DNA of 64,000 bases from the NCBI GenBank assembly GCA_024233215.1, contig JACKPW010000009.1, positions 124,001 through 188,000 on the forward strand, in the 5' to 3' direction. This document shows positions 44,101 to 52,645 of this stretch, piece by piece (position 1 is the first letter of the stretch; each line of letters starts with the position of its first letter). A program made the translations under genes and the position numbers. Under the pieces are notes generated by a model that had not been told where the DNA came from, searched no databases, and was given only the letters and a program-made list of their open reading frames with translations. Origin of the DNA: Verrucomicrobiales bacterium. GTDB lineage: Bacteria; Verrucomicrobiota; Verrucomicrobiia; Limisphaerales; J093.

Positions 44101-47100
44101 GGACAGGGGAAAGCCGAGATGCAGGCCGGGAGCGGTGCCTTGGGCATCGGCCCAGAGGACGACGAAGTCCTCCGGATCAAGCATGGTCCCGGCGGGAAAG
44201 GCGTAGGTGTTGCCGGCCGTGAGTGAGGTGGTCAGCAGGAATCCGCCCAGGTCGATGGGGGTTCCACCGTCGTTGTAGAGCTCGACGAAGCCGGGGAACG
44301 TGCCGTTGTTCTCGACGAAGGACTCGTTCCGCACCAGCACCTCATTCAGTCGCAGAATGCTGCGGTCGGGATCGACCGTCCAGGTCCGGGTGGCGGCGTC
44401 CGGCTCCGCCTGCCAGACGGCGGCGGAGTTCTTTCCGATCGCTTCAAACCGGTGTTCCCCCGACGTCAGGTCCTGGATTTCCACAAGCGCTCCCTTCAGC
44501 ACCTCCGCGCTCCAGGGGCCTTCGTCCAGCCGCCACTTGAGGTGCGTGAGTCCGGGGCCGGTCAGTTCGAATGTCGCGTCGGTGCGATGAGTCTCGCCCA
44601 CGGGGCCCCCGCCAATCCGGGCGCCATCGGCAACCAGCGCGCCGCGATCCAGGCCCGCCAGGCCGGAACCGAGCGCCGGGGAGCCCAGGCCAAGGACGAA
44701 CGCCTCGCGGATGTTGTCCCAGCTCACGCCGCTCAGCGTCATCAGACGCGGGTCGACGGACAGATTCGCCGGTCCGGGCCAGTTCGTGTCCTGCAGGATC
44801 GAGTGGGTCGCGGTGACGTCGATGGTCACGCCGGGCGGAGTGAGGTTCTGGAACAATGCGGCGTTGCTCCAGACGATGTCGTTTTCGAGGGAAGCGCCGC
44901 GGCCGTAGGGGACGTCGCGTTCCGGTTCGCCGAAGTTGATGGCAGCGATGGTGCTGCCGACCATGGTGTTGTTCTCCGAGGTCAGGAAAGCATCGTTCTT
45001 GAGCAGTGCCGCGTGGTCGTTGTCGTAGAAGAGATTTCGTGCCGAGGTGATTTCCGAACTGTTGTCGGTGGCGATGGCGTTGGAGGTGCTGGCGCGCGGG
45101 GCATCCTGATGGAAGTGGGTGAAGATGTTGCCCTCGACATGCGCGTCGGTGCCGTCGAGATCCAGGGCGTCGTCGGAGCCGCCACTGAAGATGTTGTCAT
45201 AGACCTGCAGAATCGGGCCGGGGCGGTGACCGCCGGTGAAGTCGATGACGTCGCTGTAGCCGGTGGTGGAACCGAAGAAGTTCCCGGCGACGATGACGTG
45301 GCCGTTGGCGGGCATGCCGTTGCCGTGAATGATCTCGTTCTGGTCAATCGTGGGAAACACGCAACGCCGGATGTCGGCGGTGGCATTGTCGAGCTCGAGG
45401 ATGGTGTCCGTGGTGCCGGTCCAGGTGCAGCCCTCGATCCGGACGCGGGAATCATGGACGCCCACGGAGTGCGAGCCGCCCGAGGAGAAGCCGAAATCGA
45501 CGTTGACGAGTCGGTTGTCCTGCTGGGTGGACTGGAACGCGAGGGGCCCCCAACTCGACGAGGTGCCGGGTTCGCGCGTGAGGTGGATGCGACTTGATTC
45601 CGTCCCTTCCGCCAGCAGGGTACCCTGGACCTCGATCGAGGTGCCGGCGTCGAAGTAGACCGTCGCGCCCGGCTCGAGCGTGAGGGTGGTTCCAGCCGGG
45701 ACAGTGAGGGAGCCCGTGACGCGATGCGGCCCCGTGGCGACTGTCCAGACCTCGTCACCGCCAAGGGTGCCCGAATGCGCGGTTGCGGCACCGCCGGTGC
45801 GGCGGACATCGACGTAGGTGCGCAGGAACTCCACGTCGTTCTCATCGAAGGCCTGGACCAGCAGCCGATTCTCACCCGGCACGAGGGGAACGCCGGACAC
45901 CGTCCAAGTGGTTTCCCAGGCCGACCAGTCGGCTGCCACGCCGTTGACCACCACGCGCCGGGTGCGGATGGCATCCGAACGCCCTGAGAAGTCCGCGGTC
46001 GCCGCGGAGGTCTGCGGCAGGCCGTCGGTCACCGTCAGGTCACTCACTGCGGTGAGGGAGTGGGGGATCTGGGTCCGGACAAAGGCCGCCCGGGCGAGTG
46101 CGAAATCGCGCATGCGGTCCAGGGTGTCCGGGTCGACCATCCCGGTCAGCACCTGTTCGATCAGCGGCACGAACTGCGCCTCGCTGAAAGTGCGGTCGAG
46201 CATCCGGTCCAACGCCGCGTAGTAGAGCGGGGCGAAGTGCGGGTGTTTCATCAGGCGATCCAGCACCCCGACGGCTGTCATCTGGAACAGCTCGCGATCG
46301 ATGCGCTCGCTGGTGGTGCCCTCACCCAGGATCGAGTCCAAGTCGTAGGGAAGGATCAGGGCACGGGGATCGAGCACGCCGGTGTAGAGGAAGTAGTCGT
46401 CGCCTTCGCCGGTGCCGCGGTTGCCGTTGGCCAGGTTTGTCTCCCGGTTGTCCACGAGGGTTTCCACTGCGAAGTAAAGCATCCATTCCTCGAGGTTCGC
46501 GTGACTGAGAACCGCTTGTTCGTAGGTGTCGTCGGGGGTCTCGTCCAGGACGCGCGTGAGTTCGATGAGGTCGGTCCAGTCGTCTTCGCTGGTGTTGGTC
46601 CGTTTGAAGTAGTTTTCCCGGTAGGGATCCGGGTCTTCTCCCTCGTAATGCAGGTCCGCTCCGTTGCCGGTCAGGCGAATGCCACGGTAGAGGTTGCCGG
46701 ACGAATCATGCGGGAACTGGCGGTCGATGAAGTCACTGTCGAGGACCTCGTTGCAGACGTAGTAGGGAAACGGGTCGGGCTGCTCGACCGCGAGATCACC
46801 ACCGTTGAGGAGGACGTGTACCGCCCGCGCTTCCTGGGTTGGCAGACCGGCGTGCCGGTAGAGCGCGCTGCCGAACAACTGGGCGTGGGGTTGCTGGGAG
46901 TTGAGGTTGATGGCCGATACGTTCTTCCAGTCGTCGTCGTTGGGGAAGTTGACCCGGAAACTCTGCGGGCTGGCGGATCGGCTGCCGTTGCCGCGATTGC
47001 GAATGCCCACCCGGTAACGGACCGTTGTGCCGGCGCCGTCGATGCTCACGAAGGTGCCGTTGAACTGGGCGTGACTCCGTGTCTGGTCGCTCGTGCTGTA

Positions 47101-48153
47101 GGGGGCGGATGGACTGTTGCGGTTGATCTGGCGTAACTCCGCCCGGTCCACGTCCTTCAGGATCAGCCGGTAGACCGGGAGGTCGGCGCGGTCGATCGCA
47201 TCGGTCACCTGGTAAAGTGCGTTGGCGTTCTGCTCGAGCGTGCCGTCCACCTCCACCGCAGCAGGCCAGTTGCTGGTGGAACCGCCGGCGTCCCGGGCAC
47301 GCACGAAGAACTCGACGATGGTGCCATTCGGTTGGGGGGAAAGCTGCACGCCGAACACGCCGTCATTCGGCGATCCGTCACCGCCTTGTCCGTCGTCGTG
47401 CATGGTCGCCACGGTGAAGGCGCCCGCACCATCCACGCGGTGATGGAGTTCCACCTGCAGTCCGGCGGGGAGTTCATCCCGGATCCGGGCGCTGATGAAG
47501 ACCGGCTCATTCGAACGGGGCAGGGCGGGGAAGTGGCTGACTTTGGTGATCAACGGGGCACCGTCGCTGGTGGCCCGGGAATTGGCCGCGCCGGGCGTGC
47601 CGCCCGACTCGGCGCTCGGCAGCCAATTCTGCCCGACGTCCGGGTCGAGTTCAGCGGTCGCCAACTCCAGGCTGTGACCTCCGCCATCGGCGAGGCTGGT
47701 CCACTTCCAGCCCCGGTGGCCGTAATCCGGTTCGGACAGCACGCGCAGGCCCCAGTCGCCTTCGTCGGCATAATGAAGCACCGCCATGCTCTTTCCGGTG
47801 GAATCGAGCAACTCGAGTTTTTCGCCGGAGTTGCTGAGGATACCCTCCCAGTTGCCGACGACGTTGGCCACGTCGGGATGCAGGCTGTTGAAGACGGCGG
47901 TGTCCGCGGCCACGACGAGGTATCCCCCGGCGGGGATCCCGGTGGGTTGAAACGTGAACCGCACGCCGCTGGAGAGGCTCCAGCCGGCCAGGTTGAGGGC
48001 GTTTCCGCCGGTGTTGTGGAGTTCGATGAACTCCTCGCGAACATCCTCGCTCGCGGGGTGGTACATGATTTCGCTGAACACCACGTCCGCCCGTGCAAAT
48101 TGACTCGCCCCCAGGGCGACGCCACACAACCACAGCCAGGCAATTCGATTCAT
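41143..48153 (-). CDS. Giant secreted CotH kinase / lamin-tail domain protein
   Basis: 2336 residues from the ATG at 48153 with a signal peptide (MNRIAWLWLCGVALGASQFARA). Approximate order: lamin-tail domain (22-170); a beta domain (205-320); CotH kinase-like domain (325-700, with LPYDLDSILGEG); parallel beta-helix region (800-1140); lamin-tail domains near 1264-1400 and 1410-1537; two near-identical beta domains in tandem (1554-1731 and 1736-1911); lamin-tail domains near 1914-2054 and 2064-2187; a calcium-binding DRDGDGMPNVWEE / DGDGDGLSNLAEY pair (about 2197-2257); and a C-terminal beta module. CotH proteins phosphorylate spore-coat or secreted proteins in other groups. The role here is unknown. 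The stop codon lies in a repeat element. Confidence 0.9.
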   Translation of the reverse strand: MNRIAWLWLCGVALGASQFARADVVFSEIMYHPASEDVREEFIELHNTGGNALNLAGWSLSSGVRFTFQPTGIPAGGYLVVAADTAVFNSLHPDVANVVGNWEGILSNSGEKLELLDSTGKSMAVLHYADEGDWGLRVLSEPDYGHRGWKWTSLADGGGHSLELATAELDPDVGQNWLPSAESGGTPGAANSRATSDGAPLITKVSHFPALPRSNEPVFISARIRDELPAGLQVELHHRVDGAGAFTVATMHDDGQGGDGSPNDGVFGVQLSPQPNGTIVEFFVRARDAGGSTSNWPAAVEVDGTLEQNANALYQVTDAIDRADLPVYRLILKDVDRAELRQINRNSPSAPYSTSDQTRSHAQFNGTFVSIDGAGTTVRYRVGIRNRGNGSRSASPQSFRVNFPNDDDWKNVSAINLNSQQPHAQLFGSALYRHAGLPTQEARAVHVLLNGGDLAVEQPDPFPYYVCNEVLDSDFIDRQFPHDSSGNLYRGIRLTGNGADLHYEGEDPDPYRENYFKRTNTSEDDWTDLIELTRVLDETPDDTYEQAVLSHANLEEWMLYFAVETLVDNRETNLANGNRGTGEGDDYFLYTGVLDPRALILPYDLDSILGEGTTSERIDRELFQMTAVGVLDRLMKHPHFAPLYYAALDRMLDRTFSEAQFVPLIEQVLTGMVDPDTLDRMRDFALARAAFVRTQIPHSLTAVSDLTVTDGLPQTSAATADFSGRSDAIRTRRVVVNGVAADWSAWETTWTVSGVPLVPGENRLLVQAFDENDVEFLRTYVDVRRTGGAATAHSGTLGGDEVWTVATGPHRVTGSLTVPAGTTLTLEPGATVYFDAGTSIEVQGTLLAEGTESSRIHLTREPGTSSSWGPLAFQSTQQDNRLVNVDFGFSSGGSHSVGVHDSRVRIEGCTWTGTTDTILELDNATADIRRCVFPTIDQNEIIHGNGMPANGHVIVAGNFFGSTTGYSDVIDFTGGHRPGPILQVYDNIFSGGSDDALDLDGTDAHVEGNIFTHFHQDAPRASTSNAIATDNSSEITSARNLFYDNDHAALLKNDAFLTSENNTMVGSTIAAINFGEPERDVPYGRGASLENDIVWSNAALFQNLTPPGVTIDVTATHSILQDTNWPGPANLSVDPRLMTLSGVSWDNIREAFVLGLGSPALGSGLAGLDRGALVADGARIGGGPVGETHRTDATFELTGPGLTHLKWRLDEGPWSAEVLKGALVEIQDLTSGEHRFEAIGKNSAAVWQAEPDAATRTWTVDPDRSILRLNEVLVRNESFVENNGTFPGFVELYNDGGTPIDLGGFLLTTSLTAGNTYAFPAGTMLDPEDFVVLWADAQGTAPGLHLGFPLSATGGELHLLRATFPVPELIDSVRYGLQLADLSIGRADPTTWVLNHPTPGALNEAQWTGDPARLRLNEWLPASRSRFPDDYLELCNTDTLPVALDGVRVSDNPIGWPDRFVFPPLSFIAPAGLLRMIADGSDAGGLHLPFRLSAEQGMLGLADADGTIIDRAVYESPWPDVAVGRMPDGTGRITNLPAPSPGGPNPPPMATVTNVVTEVWPLVELTNSWSYFQDGAAPAGWNLPEFDDHAWPTGEALLYVEEDSLPAPKNTPLNLGQLTYYFRTSFDLEEVPEGVQLRAFTVVDDGCIVWLNGQELLRNGMDPGAANHNTPASRTVGEADFEGPYVLPSTLLHPGNNVLAVEVHQTSADSSDIVMGLSLDLTHSTTNIITTGITNVVSETRPVFDMNNTWSYFQDGAAPAGWNQPAFPDAAWPTGEALLYVEGSSLPAAKNTPLTLGEITYYFRTHFNLETVPEGAQIKAYTIVDDGMIAWLNGQELFRNGMDAGNATYDTRAGRNVDNAGLEGPFILPGDALQTGDNLLAVEVHQTSSTSSDIVMGMSLELLHNITNVINTDLALHLNEALVVNHSHPLDGVSLASWVELHNTGDEPLELDDRSLTDDPATPRKWVFTPGTTIPAHGFLTLACDPFSAPSAVNTALSLLPGGGQVYLFDRPASGGGMRDALLYGVQTPDLSLIRDPDGNGAWALGLPTPNAPNQSVAVGDPHLLRINEWMARPDSGPDWFELYNPGLAPVVLDGMRLSDDLNDRAAFAFPPLSFIGHGPHAWLQVFADDDLTPGFDHVPFKLSASGEAIGLFDARGYGVDSVLFGGQANGVSEGRLPDGATGNYQAFDSPTPGASNSGDANPDRDGDGMPNVWEELHGLNPDWAGDALLDGDGDGLSNLAEYQAGTDPNDPESALRLEAIRVHDGPADQTVLRFTAAPGRTYSIVSRETFSEAGWTRVADVAAQPCACPVEVVDDSAATASVRFYLLITPALLSP
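42420..43507 (-). repeat. Tandem duplication inside the CotH/LTD gene
   Basis: Two units of about 540 bp encode about 178 residues each. Both contain SYFQDGAAPAGWN, WPTGEALLYVE, YYFRT, a VVDDG...WLNGQEL core and EVHQTS with SSDIVMG. The copies are close in DNA and protein, which points to a recent in-frame duplication. Confidence 0.88.
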
Positions 48154-48422
48154 AGTCTGCTTCAGAGAACGCGGATTGGGGTCCACCGCCGAGGACAGCT
48201 CTGCACCCTCGAGGATCCATCTTGGGGAGAACCAAACAAGACGAATGGCGGCCCGATCGGGGGACCCGGGGTCAGGATTTAGCAAGCTCCTTGCCAAGAT
48301 TACCGGAAATTCTCAGTAAGGACCGGCCTCTCCGGATGCTTCTCCTTCGATCAGGACCCGGAGTTCACTCTTCCCGAGGATGACCCGAAAAGGCGATGAT
48401 AATTGCAGTTTATGAGCGATTT
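48154..48422. other. Gene-free divergent region
   Basis: It holds the 5' flank of the CotH gene and an AT-richer stretch at about 48395-48422 just before the direct-repeat operator. No gene is seen. Confidence 0.5.
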
Positions 48423-48449
48423 TTCATCCGGCGTTCACGGGTGTTTCAC
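48423..48449 (+). promoter_or_regulatory. Triple TTCAT/TTCAC direct repeat, 11-bp period (site 1)
   Basis: TTCAT at 48423, TTCAC at 48434 and TTCAC at 48445 are spaced exactly 11 bp apart, 64-90 bp before the PepSY lipoprotein start. Direct repeats at one helical turn are the usual binding form of OmpR/PhoB-type regulators. An identical arrangement occurs at 52577. The response regulator encoded 1 kb downstream is the inferred ligand. Confidence 0.7.
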
Positions 48450-48512
48450 GGAATCCGATTGGACTGATGCGCGGCGATGGGAGGGGCATCTTCCTCCCGG
48501 CCTCTCAAGAAT

Positions 48513-49484
48513 ATGAAGACTGTCACGAGATTGCTGGGCGTTCTCCTCGCGGGGAGCGTGCTGTTGTTCACGACCACCGGATGCAAGTCGGATCAGGCGA
48601 CCCTGCTCCGGCAGGCGAAGATCACCGAGCCGCAGGCCCGGCAGTTGGCCCTGGAGCGGGTGCCCGGCGGGACCATCCGGGAGGCGGAACTGGAGGAGGA
48701 AGACGGCCGGTTGGTCTGGTCCATGGACATTGCCTCCCCTGGGACCAAGGACCTCACGGAGATCCTCGTGGACGCGTTGACCGGCGAGGTGGTGTCGACG
48801 GAGATCGAAACGCCGGAGGATGAGGCGGCGGAAGCGACGGAAGAGCAGGCGGCGGAAGGCGGGACGCCGTGGACGGCCACGCTCGTGGTGAGTGACGAGC
48901 CGCTGTCCACCTCCGGGCGCAACGACTACTTCATCCTCGAACCCGGTTATCAGCTGGTCTTCCAGGGGAAGGAAGGCCGAGAGGAGGCCACCTTGACGAT
49001 CACCGTGCTGCCCGAAACCCGGGAGATCAACGGCGTATCCACCCGCGTGGTGGAGGAGCGCGAGACCGTGGATGGCGAAATCGAGGAAGTCTCGCGGAAC
49101 TTCATGGCCTTTGGCACGGCGACGCGGAACATCTATTACTTCGGCGAGGAGGTGGACGAATACGAGGATGGCCAGGTGGTGTCGCACGGGGGCGCCTGGC
49201 TCGAAGGAACTGCCGGCGCGAAGCGGGGCATCCTGTTGCCGGGGAAGATCGAGGTCGGGGCACGCTACCATCAGGAACAGGCGCCGGGCGTGGCGATGGA
49301 CCGGGCGGAGAACGTCTCCGTGAATGAATCCGTGAAGACGCCGGCGGGCCTTTTCGAGCGGTGCCTGAAGACAAAGGAGACCACGCCGTTGGAAGGCGGT
49401 ACGGAATACAAGTACTACGCCCCGGGGGTGGGGTTGGTGCAGGACGGGAATCTGAGGCTTGTCAGCCACGGCCTGACCAAGTAG
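48513..49484 (+). CDS. PepSY-domain lipoprotein
   Basis: 323 residues from the ATG at 48513. Lipoprotein-type signal ending TTTGC (Cys24; the -3 residue is not optimal). Residues about 33-95 form a PepSY-like domain (AKITEPQARQLALERVPGGTIREAELEEEDGRLVWSMDI, then EILVDALTGEVV). An acidic linker follows, then a domain with NIYYFGEEVDEYEDGQVVSHGGAWLEG and YYAPGVGLVQDGNLRLV. PepSY domains often accompany two-component systems or inhibit peptidases. It is followed by the response regulator after 11 bp, so it probably belongs to the same envelope-sensing unit. Confidence 0.85.
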   Translation: MKTVTRLLGVLLAGSVLLFTTTGCKSDQATLLRQAKITEPQARQLALERVPGGTIREAELEEEDGRLVWSMDIASPGTKDLTEILVDALTGEVVSTEIETPEDEAAEATEEQAAEGGTPWTATLVVSDEPLSTSGRNDYFILEPGYQLVFQGKEGREEATLTITVLPETREINGVSTRVVEERETVDGEIEEVSRNFMAFGTATRNIYYFGEEVDEYEDGQVVSHGGAWLEGTAGAKRGILLPGKIEVGARYHQEQAPGVAMDRAENVSVNESVKTPAGLFERCLKTKETTPLEGGTEYKYYAPGVGLVQDGNLRLVSHGLTK

Positions 49485-49495
49485 TTCGCATTGAG

Positions 49496-50170
49496 GTGCG
49501 GATACTGCTCATCGAGGATCATCAGCACACGGCGGCGTTCATTCGGAAGGCCATGCTGGCCGACGGATTTGCCGTCGATGTGTGTGGCAACGGCGACGAC
49601 GGCCTGGCGGCCTGTCTGACCACGCCCTATGACGCCGTGGTACTCGACATCATGCTGCCGGGGCGTGACGGGCTCAGCGTGCTGCGGCAGTTGCGCGAAC
49701 GTTCGAATGCCACCCCGGTTCTGTTGCTGTCGGCTCGGGGCGCGGTGGATGAACGGATCGAAGGGCTGAATGCCGGGGCGGACGACTATCTGCCCAAGCC
49801 CTTTGTGGCGGCGGAACTGATTGCCCGGGTCCGGGCGCTGGGCCGTCGCGGAGGTGAATCGAGGGCGACGGTGTTACGGGTGGGGGATCTGACCTTGGAC
49901 ACCATCAGCCGGCAGGCCAGACGCGGGGATCAGGCCTTCGAGCTGACCGCACGCGAGTACCGGCTGCTGGAGTTTCTGATGCGGTCCGCCGGTCGGATTT
50001 GCACCCGCACCGCAATCCTGGAGCGCGTGTGGGACTACGACTTCGATCCCGGCAGCAACATCGTGGATGTCTACATCAAGCGCCTGCGCGAGAAGTTCGA
50101 TGCCGGGTTCGAAACCCGGCTGTTCCACACCGTCCGGGGGGTCGGCTATGTCCTCAAGGAGACACCATGA
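49496..50170 (+). CDS. OmpR-family response regulator
   Basis: 224 residues from a GTG at 49496 (reads VRILLIEDHQH). Receiver domain: acidic pocket ED (7-8), phosphoacceptor Asp51 in VVLDIMLPGRDG and Lys in DDYLPKPF. The C-terminal winged helix contains FELTAREYRLLEFLMRSAGR and SNIVDVYIKRLREKFD. It resembles regulators of metal-efflux operons such as CusR/CzcR. Its stop overlaps the kinase start (ATGA). It probably binds the 11-bp direct repeats at 48423 and 52577 (inference). Confidence 0.94.
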   Translation: MRILLIEDHQHTAAFIRKAMLADGFAVDVCGNGDDGLAACLTTPYDAVVLDIMLPGRDGLSVLRQLRERSNATPVLLLSARGAVDERIEGLNAGADDYLPKPFVAAELIARVRALGRRGGESRATVLRVGDLTLDTISRQARRGDQAFELTAREYRLLEFLMRSAGRICTRTAILERVWDYDFDPGSNIVDVYIKRLREKFDAGFETRLFHTVRGVGYVLKETP

Positions 50171-51285
50171 CCATTCGGGCCCACCTCACTCTCTGGTACG
50201 CCTTGGTGCTTTTTGTTTCCGCGCTGGTGATCGGCGCGGTCGGCTACCACGAATTCGTGGTTGAACCACGCGCCGGCCATCGGGAACACGAACCTCCTGG
50301 GAAATCCCCGTCGGTGGATGAGGCGGACGAGGAAAGCGAAGCCTGGAGCGAGCTTTTGCGGGTGGCGTTGTTCTTTGGGCTGCCGGCCGCGTTGCTGGGA
50401 TTGGCGGGCGGGTGGTTTCTGATGCGGAAGGCGCTTGCTCCGGTGGCCCGGTTGACGGCGGCGGCCGGCCGCATCACGGAGCACAATCTTGAGGAAACCC
50501 TCCCAAGGAGCGGGCACGGCGACGAACTGGACCGTCTCACCGAGGTGTTCAACGCGATGACGGCGCGGTTGCACGGTTCGTTCCAGCGCATCCGTGAATT
50601 CACCCTGCACGCCTCGCACGAGCTCAAGACGCCGTTGACGGTGCTCCACGGCGAACTGGAGGCCGCGATCCAGGATCCCGGTCTGCCCCCCGTCCACCGG
50701 GAACGCTGTGAGACCCAGCTGGCCGAGGTGCAGCGGCTTGGGCAGATCGTGGATGGACTTACCCTGCTGACCAAGGCGGACGCGGGTCTGGTCGCCCTCG
50801 CGCGGAAGGCACTCCGCCTCGATGAGTTGGTCCAGGATGCCTTTGCGGATACCCAGATCCTTGCCCAGCCGGGAGGGATCGAGGTGCGGTTGGAGGCGTG
50901 CGAACCGTCGACCGTTTGTGGGGATCGCAACCGCCTCCGGCAACTGCTCCTGAACCTGACCGACAACGCCATCAAGTACAACCACTCCGGCGGTCAGGTG
51001 ATCCTCTCCCTGGGACGCTCCGGCGGCAGGGCGGAACTGACCCTGGCCAACACTGGCCCAGGCATTCCAGCCGGGCTGCAGGACCGGGTCTTCGAGCGTT
51101 TCTTCCGCGGTGATCCGAGCCATTCGAACGACGTGGAAGGCTGTGGGTTGGGATTGAGCACCGCCCAATGGATCGTGTCGGCCCACGGCGGGGAGATTCG
51201 TCTGGTTTCCGAGCCGCCGGGATGGACGGTGGTTACCGTGCGGCTTCCCCTGTCAACCTCGCCGGAGGGCGCCCCCCCGAACTGA
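50167..51285 (+). CDS. Sensor histidine kinase
   Basis: 372 residues. Two membrane spans (about 8-27 and 64-86) enclose a short 35-residue periplasmic loop rich in His, Glu and Asp (HEFVVEPRAGHREHEPP onward), which could bind cations. HAMP (about 87-140), HisKA with phosphoacceptor His151 in HASHELKTP, and the ATPase domain with N-box NLTDNAIKYN, G1 NTGPGIP, and GCGLGLS follow. It is coupled to the regulator by a 4-nt overlap. The signal is unknown; a metal is suggested by the nearby efflux operon. Confidence 0.93.
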   Translation: MTIRAHLTLWYALVLFVSALVIGAVGYHEFVVEPRAGHREHEPPGKSPSVDEADEESEAWSELLRVALFFGLPAALLGLAGGWFLMRKALAPVARLTAAAGRITEHNLEETLPRSGHGDELDRLTEVFNAMTARLHGSFQRIREFTLHASHELKTPLTVLHGELEAAIQDPGLPPVHRERCETQLAEVQRLGQIVDGLTLLTKADAGLVALARKALRLDELVQDAFADTQILAQPGGIEVRLEACEPSTVCGDRNRLRQLLLNLTDNAIKYNHSGGQVILSLGRSGGRAELTLANTGPGIPAGLQDRVFERFFRGDPSHSNDVEGCGLGLSTAQWIVSAHGGEIRLVSEPPGWTVVTVRLPLSTSPEGAPPN

Positions 51286-51305
51286 CCTCGTGCGCCGCAG
51301 ATGAG

Positions 51306-52385
51306 ATGAACTGCCAGCCCGTGAACCCGCCGCCGAACGCCAACGGAGTCATTCGCGTCAAACTCCTGACCAAGGACCACACACGCGACGTGGGCGACAG
51401 GTGGGCACGACATCTTCCGGGCGGCAATCCCAGGCTCGGACGTTGCCGGTTCATCTTCGATCGTGAGGAACGGCTCTACGACTGGCTGGCGGTTTACGAT
51501 GACCTGCCGTCGGTGGCCGGGGAACGGCACACACTCTGGCGGGAACCCCTGGCCTGTCCCCGCTCGCAGACCCTCCTGATCACCGTCGAACCATCGGCAG
51601 TCAAGGTTTATGGCGACGGCTTTCTGCGCCAGTTCGGCTGGGTCCTCACCTCCCAGGAACCCTGGGCCGTCCGGCACCCGGGGGCCATCCGTTGTCAGCC
51701 AGGGCTGGTTTGGTTCTACGACGGGGACTACGACCAGATTGCCGCCAATCCGCCCATCGACAAGACCCGGCTGATTTCCACCGTCTGTTCCTCCAAGCAG
51801 CAGGGACACACCTTGCATCGGCGCCGTTACCGGTTCGTTCAGCGCCTGAAGCAGGACCTGCCGGAGTTGGAGGTCTTCGGCCACGGCGTGCGCTACATCG
51901 AGCACAAGAACGAGGCGCTCGACTCCTTCCAATATCACGTCGCCATCGAAAACCACGTGGCACCGCATGGGTGGACCGAGAAGCTGGCGGATTCGTTCCT
52001 CGGCCTGTGCCTGCCCTTTTATCATGGTGCCCCGAACGCGGGGGAATATTTCCCGGAAGAGAGCTTCGTTCCGATCGACATCAATGACTTCGACCGGGCT
52101 GTCGCCCGCATCCGGCAGGCCGTTCGCGACCGCGAGTATGAACAGCGGCTGCCCGCCATCCGCGAGGCCCGACGCCTCACGATTGAGCGTTACGCCCCGC
52201 TCGTGCAGCTCGCGCGCATCATTGAGGAACGAACGCCGGCACCCGGGCAGTCTCCGGTTTCGGAGGTGGGGGGCTGGGTCCTAAGCCGGCACGCGTGGCG
52301 ACGGGCGAGCGTTCGCAATGCGGCCGGCTTCGGAATGGAACGTCTCCGGAGGGCGGTCCGGTCATGCTTTCGCCCCGGAGAGTGA
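51306..52385 (+). CDS. Glycosyltransferase family 10-like (fucosyltransferase fold)
   Basis: 359 residues from the ATG at 51306, 20 nt after the kinase stop. The C-terminal half has the GT10 acceptor/donor signature FQYHVAIENHVAPHGWTEKL (about 212-231), followed by FLGLCLPFYHGAPNAGEYFP and FVPIDINDFDRAVARI. GT10 enzymes transfer fucose or related sugars from GDP-sugar to surface glycans. No other glycan genes are beside it, so its place in a metal-sensing cluster is unexpected. It could be co-transcribed with the two-component genes or be a later insertion. Confidence 0.83.
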   Translation: MNCQPVNPPPNANGVIRVKLLTKDHTRDVGDRWARHLPGGNPRLGRCRFIFDREERLYDWLAVYDDLPSVAGERHTLWREPLACPRSQTLLITVEPSAVKVYGDGFLRQFGWVLTSQEPWAVRHPGAIRCQPGLVWFYDGDYDQIAANPPIDKTRLISTVCSSKQQGHTLHRRRYRFVQRLKQDLPELEVFGHGVRYIEHKNEALDSFQYHVAIENHVAPHGWTEKLADSFLGLCLPFYHGAPNAGEYFPEESFVPIDINDFDRAVARIRQAVRDREYEQRLPAIREARRLTIERYAPLVQLARIIEERTPAPGQSPVSEVGGWVLSRHAWRRASVRNAAGFGMERLRRAVRSCFRPGE

Positions 52386-52576
52386 CGCCGCCATGGCACC
52401 ACTCCCGGTTCCTGGAACGCCCCCTTTCACGAACGCGCATGCAATGGGCCCCAGAACCCTCCTTGGAGGGACGAGTTCCCGGAGTCCCTGGAATCCAGTC
52501 AGGGCCTCGTGTAACTCGGCCCTCCGTTGGCGGTTGACGGTTCAGGGAGAGTCCCGGGGCGGTTTCTGAAAGGGAA

Positions 52577-52603
52577 TTCATCCGGGGTTCATGGGAGATT
52601 CAC
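52577..52603 (+). promoter_or_regulatory. Triple TTCAT/TTCAC direct repeat, 11-bp period (site 2)
   Basis: TTCAT at 52577, TTCAT at 52588 and TTCAC at 52599 are spaced exactly 11 bp apart. The first box is followed by CCGG as in site 1. A TACGGT at 52609 could serve as a -10 element, which would place the boxes over the -35 region. The phosphatase start is 43 nt beyond the last box. Confidence 0.7.
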
Positions 52604-52645
52604 GCTGCTACGGTGAGCTGTGGTTCCGGAAACGGCGTTTCCCTG

